A program made the position numbers and the translations under genes. Shown one piece after another: positions 30,093 through 41,426 of a DNA stretch of 55,782 nt. The notes beneath the pieces are model-generated. The model worked only from the letters and a program-made list of their open reading frames with translations, did no database searches and was not told where the DNA came from. Source of the DNA: Poteriospumella lacustris (lineage: Eukaryota > Sar > Chrysophyceae > Chromulinales > Dinobryaceae); assembly GCA_008000375.1 (NCBI GenBank), contig SMOI01000070.1, forward strand, positions 70,677-126,458, given 5' to 3'. Each line of letters begins with the position of its first letter. The stretch's first letter is position 1.

Positions 30093-32002
30093 GATGAAGA
30101 CGAGTCGGGCGACGAAGACGACGACGATGAAGACGCCGAGGACGATGACGAGGAGGACGAAGAGGAGGATGGCGACGAGCTGGACGACGGCGAAGACGTC
30201 GACGGCTTCGACCAAGACGACGACGAAGACGGCGGAGACGCCGCCGGCGACGACGACGCGGTCGACGGCGACGTGGCCGCGCCGGCGACCTTCGACCACA
30301 TTCCGCACACGATGCTGTGTCCGTCGGACTCGGCGGCCTTCGACGAGCTGCTGCGCCGCCACTGCCGGTACTTCCCGCACGACCAGATGGAGGTGATCAA
30401 CCGCATCGTGTCGTGGAACAACGTACACCTGCCCGGCGAGAAGGGCCAAGAGAACCGCAAGCTGATGCACAACTTCCTGGACGTGCTGATGAAGTACTTC
30501 GTGCGCCTGGGCGGCAAGCTGCCGACGGCGTCGGCGACGGCGGGCTACAAGACACTGGTACGTGCGGTGACTCGCCGAGTGACACGGGCAGCGCGGTGGC
30601 GCGGCGTGTGCTGTGTGGTGCCGGGTGTGTCTGACTCGCTCTTCTCTCTTCGCTGTGTGTGCTGTGTGTGTAGCTGAACCACGTGAACCGCGTCATCTTC
30701 GCGATCTCGCGGGACCTGCCCGAGTCGTCGGTGTCGCTGTGGTCGCGCACGCTGAAGATCCTCTACCAGCAGTACCAGAAGCAGACGCGCGACTTCGCAC
30801 AGGGCGTGGAGACGACGTGCTGGCCGTCGCTGGGCAAGTTGATGTTGTTCCAGACGCTGGGCCACGTGTTCAGCACGACGGACCTGCGCAACGACATGGT
30901 GAACCCGGCGGAGCTGATGCTGTGTCAGTGGCTGACGCAGTGTCCGGTGACGACGGTGCGCGACTTGTCGCTGGGCGTGTTCGCGGCGGGCGTGTTGCTG
31001 GACTACAGTGCGGAGTCGCGGCGGCTGTACCCGGAGGTGGTGGCGTTTCTGGCGTCGGCGCTGGCGGCGTTCGCGCCGGCGACGTTTGCGCAGACGGCGC
31101 GGTCGTTCAGCGAGAGCTTCCTGCTGGGCACGTTCGCGTACGGCGCGCTGAACACGTCGTTCCGACAGGCGCTCGCACCGTCGACGACGGCGGCGACGGG
31201 CACTGCGCCGTCGTCGAGCAGCGCGAAGAAACACGCGAAGGGCGCCGCGGCGACGGTGGCGGAGGCGCCGGTCGCGCCGGTGCAGCGCATCGACTGGCGC
31301 GTGTTCGCGACGTCGACGGACGCGACGGCGCCGGTGACGGAGCCGGTGGCGGCGTCGCTGCTGTACGCGCTGTACCACATGGTGGAGGTGCTGGCGTCGC
31401 GCATGGACACGGCGGCGTCCGCGTCGCCGTCATCGTCGGCGGCGGATGCGGCCGGCAGCGCGCACCACAGCTCGGCGCCGGAGGTGCTGCACCCGGTGCT
31501 GCACATGCTGCAGGTGATGCGGCCGCACGACGCGACGGCCATCGCCTGGCACACGACGTACCAGGCGCGGCACCTGGCCGTGCTGGAGCACGTGTCGCGC
31601 GTGTCGGAGACCGTGCAACGCACGCGCGCGCCGCTGCTGTGGCGCAAGATGGTGACGAGCGTGGTGGACTCGAAGGCGCCGCGCTTCGAGGCCACGTACG
31701 TGATCAAGAAGGACGCCGACAGCGACAAGGACCGCGCCAAGCTGAAGCAGCTCACGCGCCAGCTGAAGCGCGAGAAGAAGGCGGCGATGCGCGAGCTGCG
31801 GCGTGACTCGGCGTTCTTGGACCAGGAGCGGTTCCAGGAGAAGCAGGCGATCGCGACGGCGAAGCGGGCGGAGCGCGTGAAGAACTACGCGTGGCTGGAG
31901 AACCAGCAGGCGACGATCAACGAGCAGGTCCGCAAGGGCAAGGACCTGCTGAAGGGCGGCGGGTCGGCCGCGGCGCGTGGTCCGAAGCCCGGACGGCGAT
32001 GA
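28870..32002 (+). CDS. NOP14: Nucleolar protein 14 (SSU processome), left copy
   Basis: The exons are 28870-29037, 29121-30557 and 30674-32002, giving 977 aa, all phase 0. Nop14 is a U3 snoRNP/90S pre-ribosome component needed for 18S rRNA processing. Diagnostic N-terminal segments are visible: NPFDKFANPRKKHDILNRR, LLQDYRSTKKSNSILDKRFG, MSLEEKMFLRFQKERSKK and LYNLGDEGEE. A long Asp/Glu tract follows (about residues 390-460), then the conserved helical part (FDELLRRHCRYF, FARDFAQ-type segments) and a basic C-terminus (KDLLKGGGSAAARGPKPGRR). It is longer than yeast and human Nop14 (about 810-860), mostly from acidic and Ala-rich inserts. Codon use is very GC-rich compared with upstream OGDH. 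Confidence 0.95.
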
Positions 32003-32045
32003 AGCAGTGCGGGGCGGTCGCGTGGAGGTGTAGTGACAGCGGTAG

Positions 32046-32460
32046 TGTGTACTGCGGTGTGAGTCGTTGGTTGGTGTGGCGGCAGCGTGAACGCGCTGTC
32101 GCTCTGTGTATATGTAACGGTCGTAACTCCCATCGCAGCGCTGTGTCTGTACGTTTTTGTCTTGTGGGTCTTGTGATTCTGGTTCCTGTTGGTGCCTGTG
32201 TGGCCTACGGTGGATGTGTTCGCTCGCCAGTCGACAGGAGTGACAGCGGTCGAAGGCGCCGTCGCTGGCTGCCACCGGACGATGTGACCGTCTGCAGCAC
32301 CCTCCACCTCGAGTATGCTACGTCCTCGTCGCATAGCAACTGCCTACAAACCAACCTACAGACAAAGACACAGGCACAGACGACAGAGCTGTTGACGAGG
32401 AGGGACTGTTGTTGCATTTTTACACCGACGGCCGCCCGTCCCCGACCGACTCACACGTCT
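32046..32460. other. Unique spacer of palindrome 3
   Basis: This stretch lies between the converging NOP14 ends and is not symmetrical. Long frames crossing it are extensions of antisense shadow frames. It must hold both 3' ends. Confidence 0.6.
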
Positions 32461-32503
32461 ACACACCCCACCTACACCTGCCACGCGACCGCCCCGCGCT
32501 GCT

Positions 32504-34413
32504 TCATCGCCGTCCGGGCTTCGGACCACGCGCCGCGGCCGACCCGCCGCCCTTCAGCAGGTCCTTGCCCTTGCGGACCTGCTCGTTGATCGTCGCCTGC
32601 TGGTTCTCCAGCCACGCGTAGTTCTTCACGCGCTCCGCCCGCTTCGCCGTCGCGATCGCCTGCTTCTCCTGGAACCGCTCCTGGTCCAAGAACGCCGAGT
32701 CACGCCGCAGCTCGCGCATCGCCGCCTTCTTCTCGCGCTTCAGCTGGCGCGTGAGCTGCTTCAGCTTGGCGCGGTCCTTGTCGCTGTCGGCGTCCTTCTT
32801 GATCACGTACGTGGCCTCGAAGCGCGGCGCCTTCGAGTCCACCACGCTCGTCACCATCTTGCGCCACAGCAGCGGCGCGCGCGTGCGTTGCACGGTCTCC
32901 GACACGCGCGACACGTGCTCCAGCACGGCCAGGTGCCGCGCCTGGTACGTCGTGTGCCAGGCGATGGCCGTCGCGTCGTGCGGCCGCATCACCTGCAGCA
33001 TGTGCAGCACCGGGTGCAGCACCTCCGGCGCCGAGCTGTGGTGCGCGCTGCCGGCCGCATCCGCCGCCGACGATGACGGCGACGCGGACGCCGCCGTGTC
33101 CATGCGCGACGCCAGCACCTCCACCATGTGGTACAGCGCGTACAGCAGCGACGCCGCCACCGGCTCCGTCACCGGCGCCGTCGCGTCCGTCGACGTCGCG
33201 AACACGCGCCAGTCGATGCGCTGCACCGGCGCGACCGGCGCCTCCGCCACCGTCGCCGCGGCGCCCTTCGCGTGTTTCTTCGCGCTGCTCGACGACGGCG
33301 CAGTGCCCGTCGCCGCCGTCGTCGACGGTGCGAGCGCCTGTCGGAACGACGTGTTCAGCGCGCCGTACGCGAACGTGCCCAGCAGGAAGCTCTCGCTGAA
33401 CGACCGCGCCGTCTGCGCAAACGTCGCCGGCGCGAACGCCGCCAGCGCCGACGCCAGAAACGCCACCACCTCCGGGTACAGCCGCCGCGACTCCGCACTG
33501 TAGTCCAGCAACACGCCCGCCGCGAACACGCCCAGCGACAAGTCGCGCACCGTCGTCACCGGACACTGCGTCAGCCACTGACACAGCATCAGCTCCGCCG
33601 GGTTCACCATGTCGTTGCGCAGGTCCGTCGTGCTGAACACGTGGCCCAGCGTCTGGAACAACATCAACTTGCCCAGCGACGGCCAGCACGTCGTCTCCAC
33701 GCCCTGTGCGAAGTCGCGCGTCTGCTTCTGGTACTGCTGGTAGAGGATCTTCAGCGTGCGCGACCACAGCGACACCGACGACTCGGGCAGGTCCCGCGAG
33801 ATCGCGAAGATGACGCGGTTCACGTGGTTCAGCTACACACACAGCACACACAGCGAAGAGAGAAGAGCGAGTCAGACACACCCGGCACCACACAGCACAC
33901 GCCGCGCCACCGCGCTGCCCGTGTCACTCGGCGAGTCACCGCACGTACCAGTGTCTTGTAGCCCGCCGTCGCCGACGCCGTCGGCAGCTTGCCGCCCAGG
34001 CGCACGAAGTACTTCATCAGCACGTCCAGGAAGTTGTGCATCAGCTTGCGGTTCTCTTGGCCCTTCTCGCCGGGCAGGTGTACGTTGTTCCACGACACGA
34101 TGCGGTTGATCACCTCCATCTGGTCGTGCGGGAAGTACCGGCAGTGGCGGCGCAGCAGCTCGTCGAAGGCCGCCGAGTCCGACGGACACAGCATCGTGTG
34201 CGGAATGTGGTCGAAGGTCGCCGGCGCGGCCACGTCGCCGTCGACCGCGTCGTCGTCGCCGGCGGCGTCTCCGCCGTCTTCGTCGTCGTCTTGGTCGAAG
34301 CCGTCGACGTCTTCGCCGTCGTCCAGCTCGTCGCCATCCTCCTCTTCGTCCTCCTCGTCATCGTCCTCGGCGTCTTCATCGTCGTCGTCTTCGTCGCCCG
34401 ACTCGTCTTCATC

Positions 34414-34446
<33 letters not shown>

Positions 34447-35636
34447 CATCGCGTCTTCGTCGCCGTCGTCTTCGTGGTCGTCGCTCGTGTAGTCCTGCGC
34501 CGAGGCGGGCGCCGTCAGCGTCTTGTCGCCGTACCGGTCCTCGTTCAGCTTCTGGAAGTAGAAGTCGTCCAGCTCGTCGTCGTTGCGCACGCGCTTCGTC
34601 TGCGGCGCCTGGGCACCGCCACGGCCCGCCTTGCCGCCGCCCACCCCCTGCGACACCTCCGCCGCCGCCTCGCGCATGCGCTTCAGCCGCGCCTTCTCCA
34701 ACTCCTCCATCTTCTCGCGCTCGTCCATCGCCAGCTCCTCCGCCGTCTTCGTGCGCTCCGCCGGCTGTGCCTTCGTCTCGTACGCCATGTCCACCATCAG
34801 CTTGTCGTAGTCGTCCACCTCCGTCGCCGAGTACGACTTCTTGAACCGCTTGTTGTCCATGTCCACCAGGTCCGAACGCACCAAGTCGTCGAACGCCGCG
34901 TCGATACGCACACGCTCCGACTCCTGCTCCTCCTTCGCCTCCTTGCGCTGCGCCTTGAACATCTTCGACTTCATCACGATCTCCTGCAGCGCCTCCAGAC
35001 GCCCTTTCTTCGGTGCCGATCCACCGTCTTGCTCCTTCGGAACAAAGCCTCCGCCGAAGTGCAGACTGTTCACCACGTCCTTGTTCAGCTTGCCGCTGCC
35101 GGCCTCGTCGTCGTCCGAGGACGCGAAGTCGTCGTGGTCCATCACGTTGCTCTCGCCCAGGATCTGGCCCTTGTGCGTCAACATGGCTTCCTCGCCCTCG
35201 TCGCCCAAGTTGTACAAACTGCTGTTGCGTGCTTTCTTCGACCGCTCCTTCTGGAAGCGGAGAAACATCTTCTCCTCCAGCGACATCGTCGGGTCGCTCT
35301 CGCCAAACCGCTTGTCGAGGATGCTGTTGCTCTTCTTCGTCGACCGATAGTCTTGTAAGAGCTTCTTCTTGCGCTCATCCACCGCCTACATCACGAGAAT
35401 GGCGATTGGTTGTCAGACGCGCTGCACATCATCGCCAACCTCCGGACGTCTCACGTCGTCTCCCTTACCTTTGCACGGGCGCGACCCACGTTGCGGTCCT
35501 CTCCTTTCACACGTCGATTCAAGATATCATGCTTCTTCCGAGGATTGGCGAACTTGTCGAACGGGTTTTCTTTCTTGGCCGATTTCGATGCAAAACTGCC
35601 GATCGGTTTGTTCGGTTTCTTCACTTCTGTCTTCAT
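32504..35636 (-). CDS. NOP14: Nucleolar protein 14, right copy
   Basis: The exons are complement(32504..33832, 33949..35385, 35469..35636), giving 977 aa with the same sequence as the left copy, introns included. Both copies are open with intact splice sites, so both can be functional. The proximal about 265 bp of promoter are shared. Farther upstream this copy has a (CTGCCG)-like GC repeat (about 35905-35975) that the left copy lacks, so the two may be regulated differently. Confidence 0.95.
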
Positions 35637-35901
35637 GGTCGCGATGGGTTATTTCGTCACTCTCCAGTCGTCGTTATCTGTCGTCGATACCGCAACACCG
35701 CAACACCAAGACAACCCAAATACAGACACGAATACGAGAATACACCCCGAGATGTTGATTGTATCGCTCGAGGTTGGGCATGGGAATGATGCAGACGGTT
35801 GGGTCAGCAGACGGTCGCCGCCGCAGCGACGAGGCCGCCACCAGCCACCGGACTGGGCGGGACTGGGCCACTCTGGGCACTCTGGGTGGCTCCTCTCCCG
35901 C

Positions 35902-38014
35902 CAACGCCGCTGCCGCTGCCACTGCCCGCTGCCCCTGCCCCTGCCGCTGCTGCTGCCGCTGCCTCTGCTGTCTACACACGCCATACGCCTGTGATGCTGC
36001 GAACGCGAATATTCATGACTATCTCATTATTGCACGTTACAACCAATGGCACACAGCACAAAGATCACCGCTACGGCAACACCGTCACGCACTGCCGCGG
36101 CTGACGAACACCTCCACACGAATACAACTAAAGAACCCCTCAACTGCAACCGCAAAATACAAACACAACAACGTATAAAGTAGCATATGTAGACAGCCAC
36201 GCCAGACGAATAACCAACCAACACACACACCACCAACCGCCACCACCACTACCCACGAGATGAACGAAAAGAAAACGCTTTAAAAGCGAACGAAACACAG
36301 GAAACGTGGTCTGCATGGGAGCTGCGAAAGGTGGCGCGAAGGATAGCGCAGGATCAGTGGAAGAGCTGTCTTCATGGGGTTGGGGTGTGGTCAGATACTG
36401 AAGGACGACACGTCACCCCTACCCCAGACAGACAGACCCGTCGTCCCGATCGTCGCCATAGGCCCCTTCGACTGGGAAGCAAACAAAAAACAGAAACGAT
36501 TAACATGTGACACATCGAGGCCTTCGGTAATGATCTGAGAGATGGGCAAACGTATCGATCGATGAGAATACACAAACGTTGGATGGCGAGAGACCCCTTC
36601 CACCGAGGCGGACAACAACAACAACGTGACCGCCAGCGTCAATGTCACGGCAACAACAACAACATAAAACGTATCCATAACCGATGAACAACTACCAATA
36701 CAAGCATTCAAACATGGAAACTAAATGACAAATCACACGACGTTTGCTTCGAGAGAGAACGAGAGAGAAAGAAAGATATATCTGTATATACACACACGTG
36801 AGTGCGTGGAGACGTTACGCGAGGGGGGGGCGCATACACTATACACACCGACGCCTCATCAAACAGGCGCCATACAGTACATACACAGGCATGGCCACAC
36901 TACGCAAGAGATGGAGAGGGAGAGGGAGACGGAGAAGGGGAACAACGATATTCACACGTGGTCAACGGAAGCAACGCCGTTCGAAGTGGACGCGGTGGGG
37001 CTAACCTTCAACCGACCAACCGACCACGTGTAAGTGAAAGATAAGTGAGAGACATCTGAACGAGGAGGAAGCGCACGCGGACGGGCGACCCCGTGATATA
37101 TTGATGCGATACGCACGGCCGATGGGAACTACCGGCGGCACGTCGTGCCTCATGAGCAAATGAGCGAACATGGGAGAGGAGTAACCGACAGCGGTGGGGG
37201 GGGGGGGTGAGTAACGAGACAAAGCGAGCAAAAGCCAGAGCATAGAGAGTAAATGAACGAAAAACACAACAAACGTGGCGTCAAAGGAAGAGTAAAACTG
37301 CTGCTTCCATCCACCGTGCGAAACAGGATCCACAAGGAGGCGATCGATGCCTCGCCAGTGTCGAGACGGCGCATGTCGCGAGGGGCGGGAAGAGTTAACG
37401 GGTCTACACAGAACGATGGGGAGGGGAGTGAGGAATGGAGTGGGGAATGGGGAAAACCAATACGAATGGAGCTACTGGCTGCCAATCGTCAACGCTCTTT
37501 CCGAGCGGAAAAGCGTGGGGGGGGGGGGCGTTGGTGCGGAAGGAAGATGGGCCCCCGAGCACGACGCCAGCTCAACCGTTGTACGACTACCACAAGACGG
37601 GGCAGTGTAATAGGCACTTCAACCAAAGCAGCCTGGGGCGACACGATGCAACACACGAGGGACAGTAGCAAGCACAGCCATCGACCGCGCTCTTTGGGAA
37701 TGGAATGGAACGTGGCCCGAAGCTGCAACACGGTAGAGATATGAACAGAAATTGCGCGAGAGAGGGGAAGAGAGCGACAAAAGCGAGCGAAAGCGACAGT
37801 GGGAAAGCAGTACCGAAGGCGAGGGCGGCAGCGAACGAACGAATGGGGCGAACGACATTGGGCGAATAGCTGAATGAGCGACGAGTTCCGGGAACACGCT
37901 GCATATCAGAACGAATTGAAACACAAACGGAAAGGTGGCGATGAAGAAGAGTGGAGAAGCAAAAAGTGGTGTCGAACAGACCAGAAATGAAGGCTTTTGG
38001 CGGTAGCGATGGTT
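35902..38014. other. Low-complexity intergenic region
   Basis: It begins with a CTGCCG/CTGCCC-type repeat (to about 35975), then AC-rich sequence. Purine-rich sequence with G runs (about 36823, 37197, 37518) follows to the permease stop. One minus-strand ORF (36391-36711) is listed separately; other ORFs here are compositional. Confidence 0.55.
36391..36711 (-). CDS. Hypothetical small secreted or membrane-anchored protein (106 aa)
   Basis: The ORF starts MNACIGSCSSVMDTF and continues into a strong hydrophobic segment (YVVVVAVTLTLAVTLLLL) that would serve as signal peptide or anchor. A polar tail follows. A good 3' splice-site signal (TTTCTGTTTTTTGTTTGCTTCCCAG, about 36474-36498) lies inside the ORF, so a short intron may be removed, with or without changing frame. 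No family is recognised, and it may be spurious. Confidence 0.35.
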   Translation of the reverse strand: MNACIGSCSSVMDTFYVVVVAVTLTLAVTLLLLSASVEGVSRHPTFVYSHRSIRLPISQIITEGLDVSHVNRFCFLFASQSKGPMATIGTTGLSVWGRGDVSSFSI

Positions 38015-40728
38015 TCAGTGTGTACTGCCTGTGACCACGCGTGTGCTGGTATCGTTGCTGTTGGAAGTGAAGGTGGTCGTGGCTGACCGAGGCTTCTTTG
38101 AAGCCGCAGCATCCTCCTCATCCACCGCACCAACTGTAGCAGAAGGATTCATCGCGAGGCCATTTCGAATGGAAATAGACGACGACGCCGATGGAATCTG
38201 AGAATACATTCCCAATCGAAGCGTGACAACACTCGATTGCGACCCTGTATCGTTCGATTCGTGATCATCGGCGGCATCGTCGTCGTACTTCTCGTCCGGC
38301 GGATGACTCGTTTTCTTGCCTGGCATCAGCCCCAACGGCATTGCCACCATCGATTGGGGAACCACCGCAGGAGCGACACGACATCGATAATGGGACATGT
38401 CTTCACTGGAACTCGACCCACAGCCACGAATGATCTCCATATCGTCGGATGGAGAGAAGATGTCTCCTTGTAGGGTATACTGGGATGATCGTGTGTGACG
38501 CGTAGGCTGTGCGGTCTCTATTTGGACCATCCCGCGTTGATGACACTCGATGTCGTCATAGGCGCCGGCTACAAAGAGCGTTGCTTCTGTCCGTTCTTGT
38601 TGATGTTCCACGACCATATTTGACGAAGATGGAGCCGAGGAGGATGCAGCGGAAGGAATCGTCATCAACATGATACCGGTCGACCCTGCGGTGGTCGTCT
38701 GATGGTGCGCACCAGACGCTACACGGCGGACATGTTCGTCTGTTTGCGAATGATTGACGTGCTGGTTGCGGGAATGGCTGTTGTTGCTGTTTCCATCGCG
38801 AATGGTGGTTGAGCGCTGCACTGAGGAGATGGAGGAAGACTCTGGGACCCCACTGGCGATGACAGGATGGATCACTTGCAAATGGTTTCCGTGGCCAGGC
38901 AACGTGGCGGAATGCAGCCATCGACGAGACGTTCGTCGGAATTGAGTCCACCATGACTCTTGGCTGGGTGACGCACTGGATGCTTCAGGACTAGGAACAG
39001 CGACGGTAGCTTGTTTGTGTACCATCGCTTGTGGATTCAATGAACTGCCAGTGGAAGTCGAAGAGCGTTTGCCGTGTCCGGAATTGGTCAACACGGCGAA
39101 AGATTCTCGCGCCTTTTGCTTATTCCGCTTCTTTCGCATACGATTGGCTGTTATCACACGAACACGACAGAAGTGAGCATGCAGAAGAAGAACACGATGT
39201 TGGGGAACGATGCCCATGGCGTACCTGTCATCACATAGAGCACCAACAAAATGGATTGTTCTTCTTGGGAATAGCTTTGCGAGGCAGCAATTCGACAATA
39301 ATTCAACGAGATCACGGCAATAAACACGATGAAAATGATCGCCGAGGCGACGCGGTGAGCAAAGAAGCCAAAGATGAACATGGTCACCATCGAGAACACT
39401 GTCAAACCCACCACCGCACTCGCGGAGCCGAAGGGATTGACAAACGTTGCCGGCAATGTTGTGAAACGATTCCGAAATACCAAATAACTGACAAATACAC
39501 TGGCGTATACCACCAGTGAGGCCATCGAGCCACTAGCAAATATCGTCCGTTCGTCGATGCCATTGGCAAACAAGATCACCATGACGACAAACACCAGCAG
39601 GTTCCCACCAATCATGGCCGAGATAGGACTTTGTCGCTCGCCGTAGACAATCGATCCATAGGAAGGGAACAACCCTGACCGAGACAGGGCACATACCAAG
39701 CGACCGTAGGAGAAGGCATAGCCAAAGCAGGTGACGTAAACAGGCACAATGGAAAACAGAATCGCTTGAGAACTCTTCACATCGAGGGCCATTGCAAATC
39801 CGCGTAGAAGCGGATACTCGCTGAACCGCAAGATTGATACACCAGGAGCATGCGACGAAGCTGCAAATATGGCGCATAGCTGAAGAAGAAAGACGGTAAC
39901 CAACGAAGCAAGCATTGCTTTCGGTACCGTCACGCGAGGCTATCGTGAAACAGAAGAGAGAAGCTTTAGTCACAAACAACAGCACGAGAAACAACAAACC
40001 GCACACCGTACCTCTATTGTTTCTTCGCAAGAAAGAGTTAGCTGTGCCAATCCCAAATATGCCCGTGATGCAGACAACGAGGCAAACAGAAACCCTTCAA
40101 AGTCAACGTTTACGTCGAGTTTGTCTCGATGTTCGAGGACATACTTGTCGAAATCCATTTTCGGTGATACCGCCAAGAAATAAAGAATCGTTGCCAAAAG
40201 AGAAACTCCGCCAAAGAAGGAAATCAGCCCCCAAAATGATTTGCTTCCCAAAGAGTCGACAAGAATGCATGGAATAAAGAATAACAGCCAGAACAGGGGT
40301 TGCAAGTTGTGAGGAGCATCGGTGGCCAACTCCATCATTCGACCAAATGTGAACAAGCGACGCATCACATATGTCAAACAGCGGTATGCATCACAATATC
40401 CAACGATATATCCTATGTAGGGCCCCAATGTGACGCGGGCAAACCCGTAAGCTCCTCCTGAAAACGGCAAAATGCCCGTCATTTCTGCAGAGCAAAGAAC
40501 GAGGCTGATATGACCAATGGAAATGACGAAGAATCCAATCAAGAATATGAAAAATCCCTTTTGTAATCCATACGACCAATCCGCATGAATGCCACCCAAA
40601 GCCATGGCCATGGCGAGAGCGTACACATGGAAAAAATTGGCATACTTCGGCACTGTCGAAACTGTTGAAATTTTGCCATTTGAAGATGTGGAGACACCTT
40701 GAGAAGCAGTACCAGATTCAACGTCCAT
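38015..40728 (-). CDS. APC-superfamily permease with long cytosolic tail
   Basis: The exons are complement(38015..39147, 39225..39939, 40012..40728), giving 854 aa with GT-AG introns of 77 and 72 nt. Residues about 28-480 form a roughly 12-helix amino-acid/polyamine/organocation transporter. It begins YANFFHVYALAMAMALGGI and has EMTGILPFSGGAYGFARVTLG in the family's helix 2-3 region. The SCEETIE/PRVTVPKAM junction is a family hallmark and is correctly restored by the first intron. It most resembles the ethanolamine/amino-acid permease branch; the substrate is uncertain. Exon 3 encodes about 375 Ser/Thr/His-rich residues after the last helix (from RMRKKRNKQKARE), unusually long for the family, and suggests regulation by phosphorylation or trafficking partners. 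Confidence 0.88.
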
Positions 40729-41426
40729 TGTTTGCGTTCCACGTAAGCAAGCAACTCAATATCATCCACTTGTTAACTCCAATTGGTTCTCGCCGAACAA
40801 TTTTTCGTCTGGCTTGCACTGAGAAAAAGACAGGTATCAACCCCAATGACCTCAAAGGGAATGTCTTCTCCTTATTAATATGTTCACAAGGCACGATGAA
40901 GTAATTTCACGCGGAAATTAATCGAAGTTGGAAGTGCAAAAGCCACCTCATCGATGGCGAAATCGGTGGCATCCTCCGTTGTTGTGTTGGTGCTGAGAGA
41001 GACGTGACGTTTCACATTTTGGATTTTGTTGAAAACTTCAACAGCAAAGCGGAAAGTGGGGACTTCGTCCCAAGAAAATGAAACATGAAAGAGGAACCGA
41101 TGAAGAAGAGCTCAGGTCTTTCTCGTTGGTTGTAGGTGTACGGTGATGATTGATCTCTGCAATCGAGTTACACAACTGGATCGATGAATTCTATATGGTC
41201 CTCACTGGCTGCCACACAGCATATGCATGTGTTACCATCAATGTATGAATGTGCATCCATGAAGTAACAGAAGGACATGGAAAAGTGTACCAAGACAACC
41301 AAATGAAATCTTCATCTATTCAAAAAAACAGAATACGAACTCTATGAAATCAATCTTGACTTCGAAGCACAGGAAAGAGCTTCCTGAGTTGTACCCCGAC
41401 AAGAGGTCAATAAGTTGGGTCAAATT
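40729..41426. other. Intergenic permease 5' / GH31 3'
   Basis: This 698-bp AT-rich region holds the permease promoter and the GH31 3' end (both genes on the minus strand). No gene is seen. Confidence 0.6.

Larger units (their letters stand above)
28605..35901. repeat. Palindrome 3: tail-to-tail NOP14 copies, 3.4-kb arms
   Basis: Positions pair with a constant sum of 64506 from 28605/35901 to about 32045/32461, so there is no indel in 3.4 kb. Exons, introns and overlapping antisense frames agree throughout. Differences appear only in the outermost part of the promoter (before about 28660) and from about 10 bp after the stop. The spacer is about 415 bp. Confidence 0.95.

Noticed and set aside
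29148-30470. 440-codon minus-strand ORF, and the mirror ORF at 34036-35358
   Set aside because: Antisense shadows of the two NOP14 copies; Val/Leu/Arg-rich composition from GC-rich codons.
28605-35901. Palindromes as sequencing or assembly hairpin artefacts
   Set aside because: Unique spacers, different distal promoters, silent-only differences and a TAA/TGA difference in palindrome 4, and an 8-bp intron difference and a one-arm insertion in palindrome 2 argue for real loci. Long reads should still confirm.
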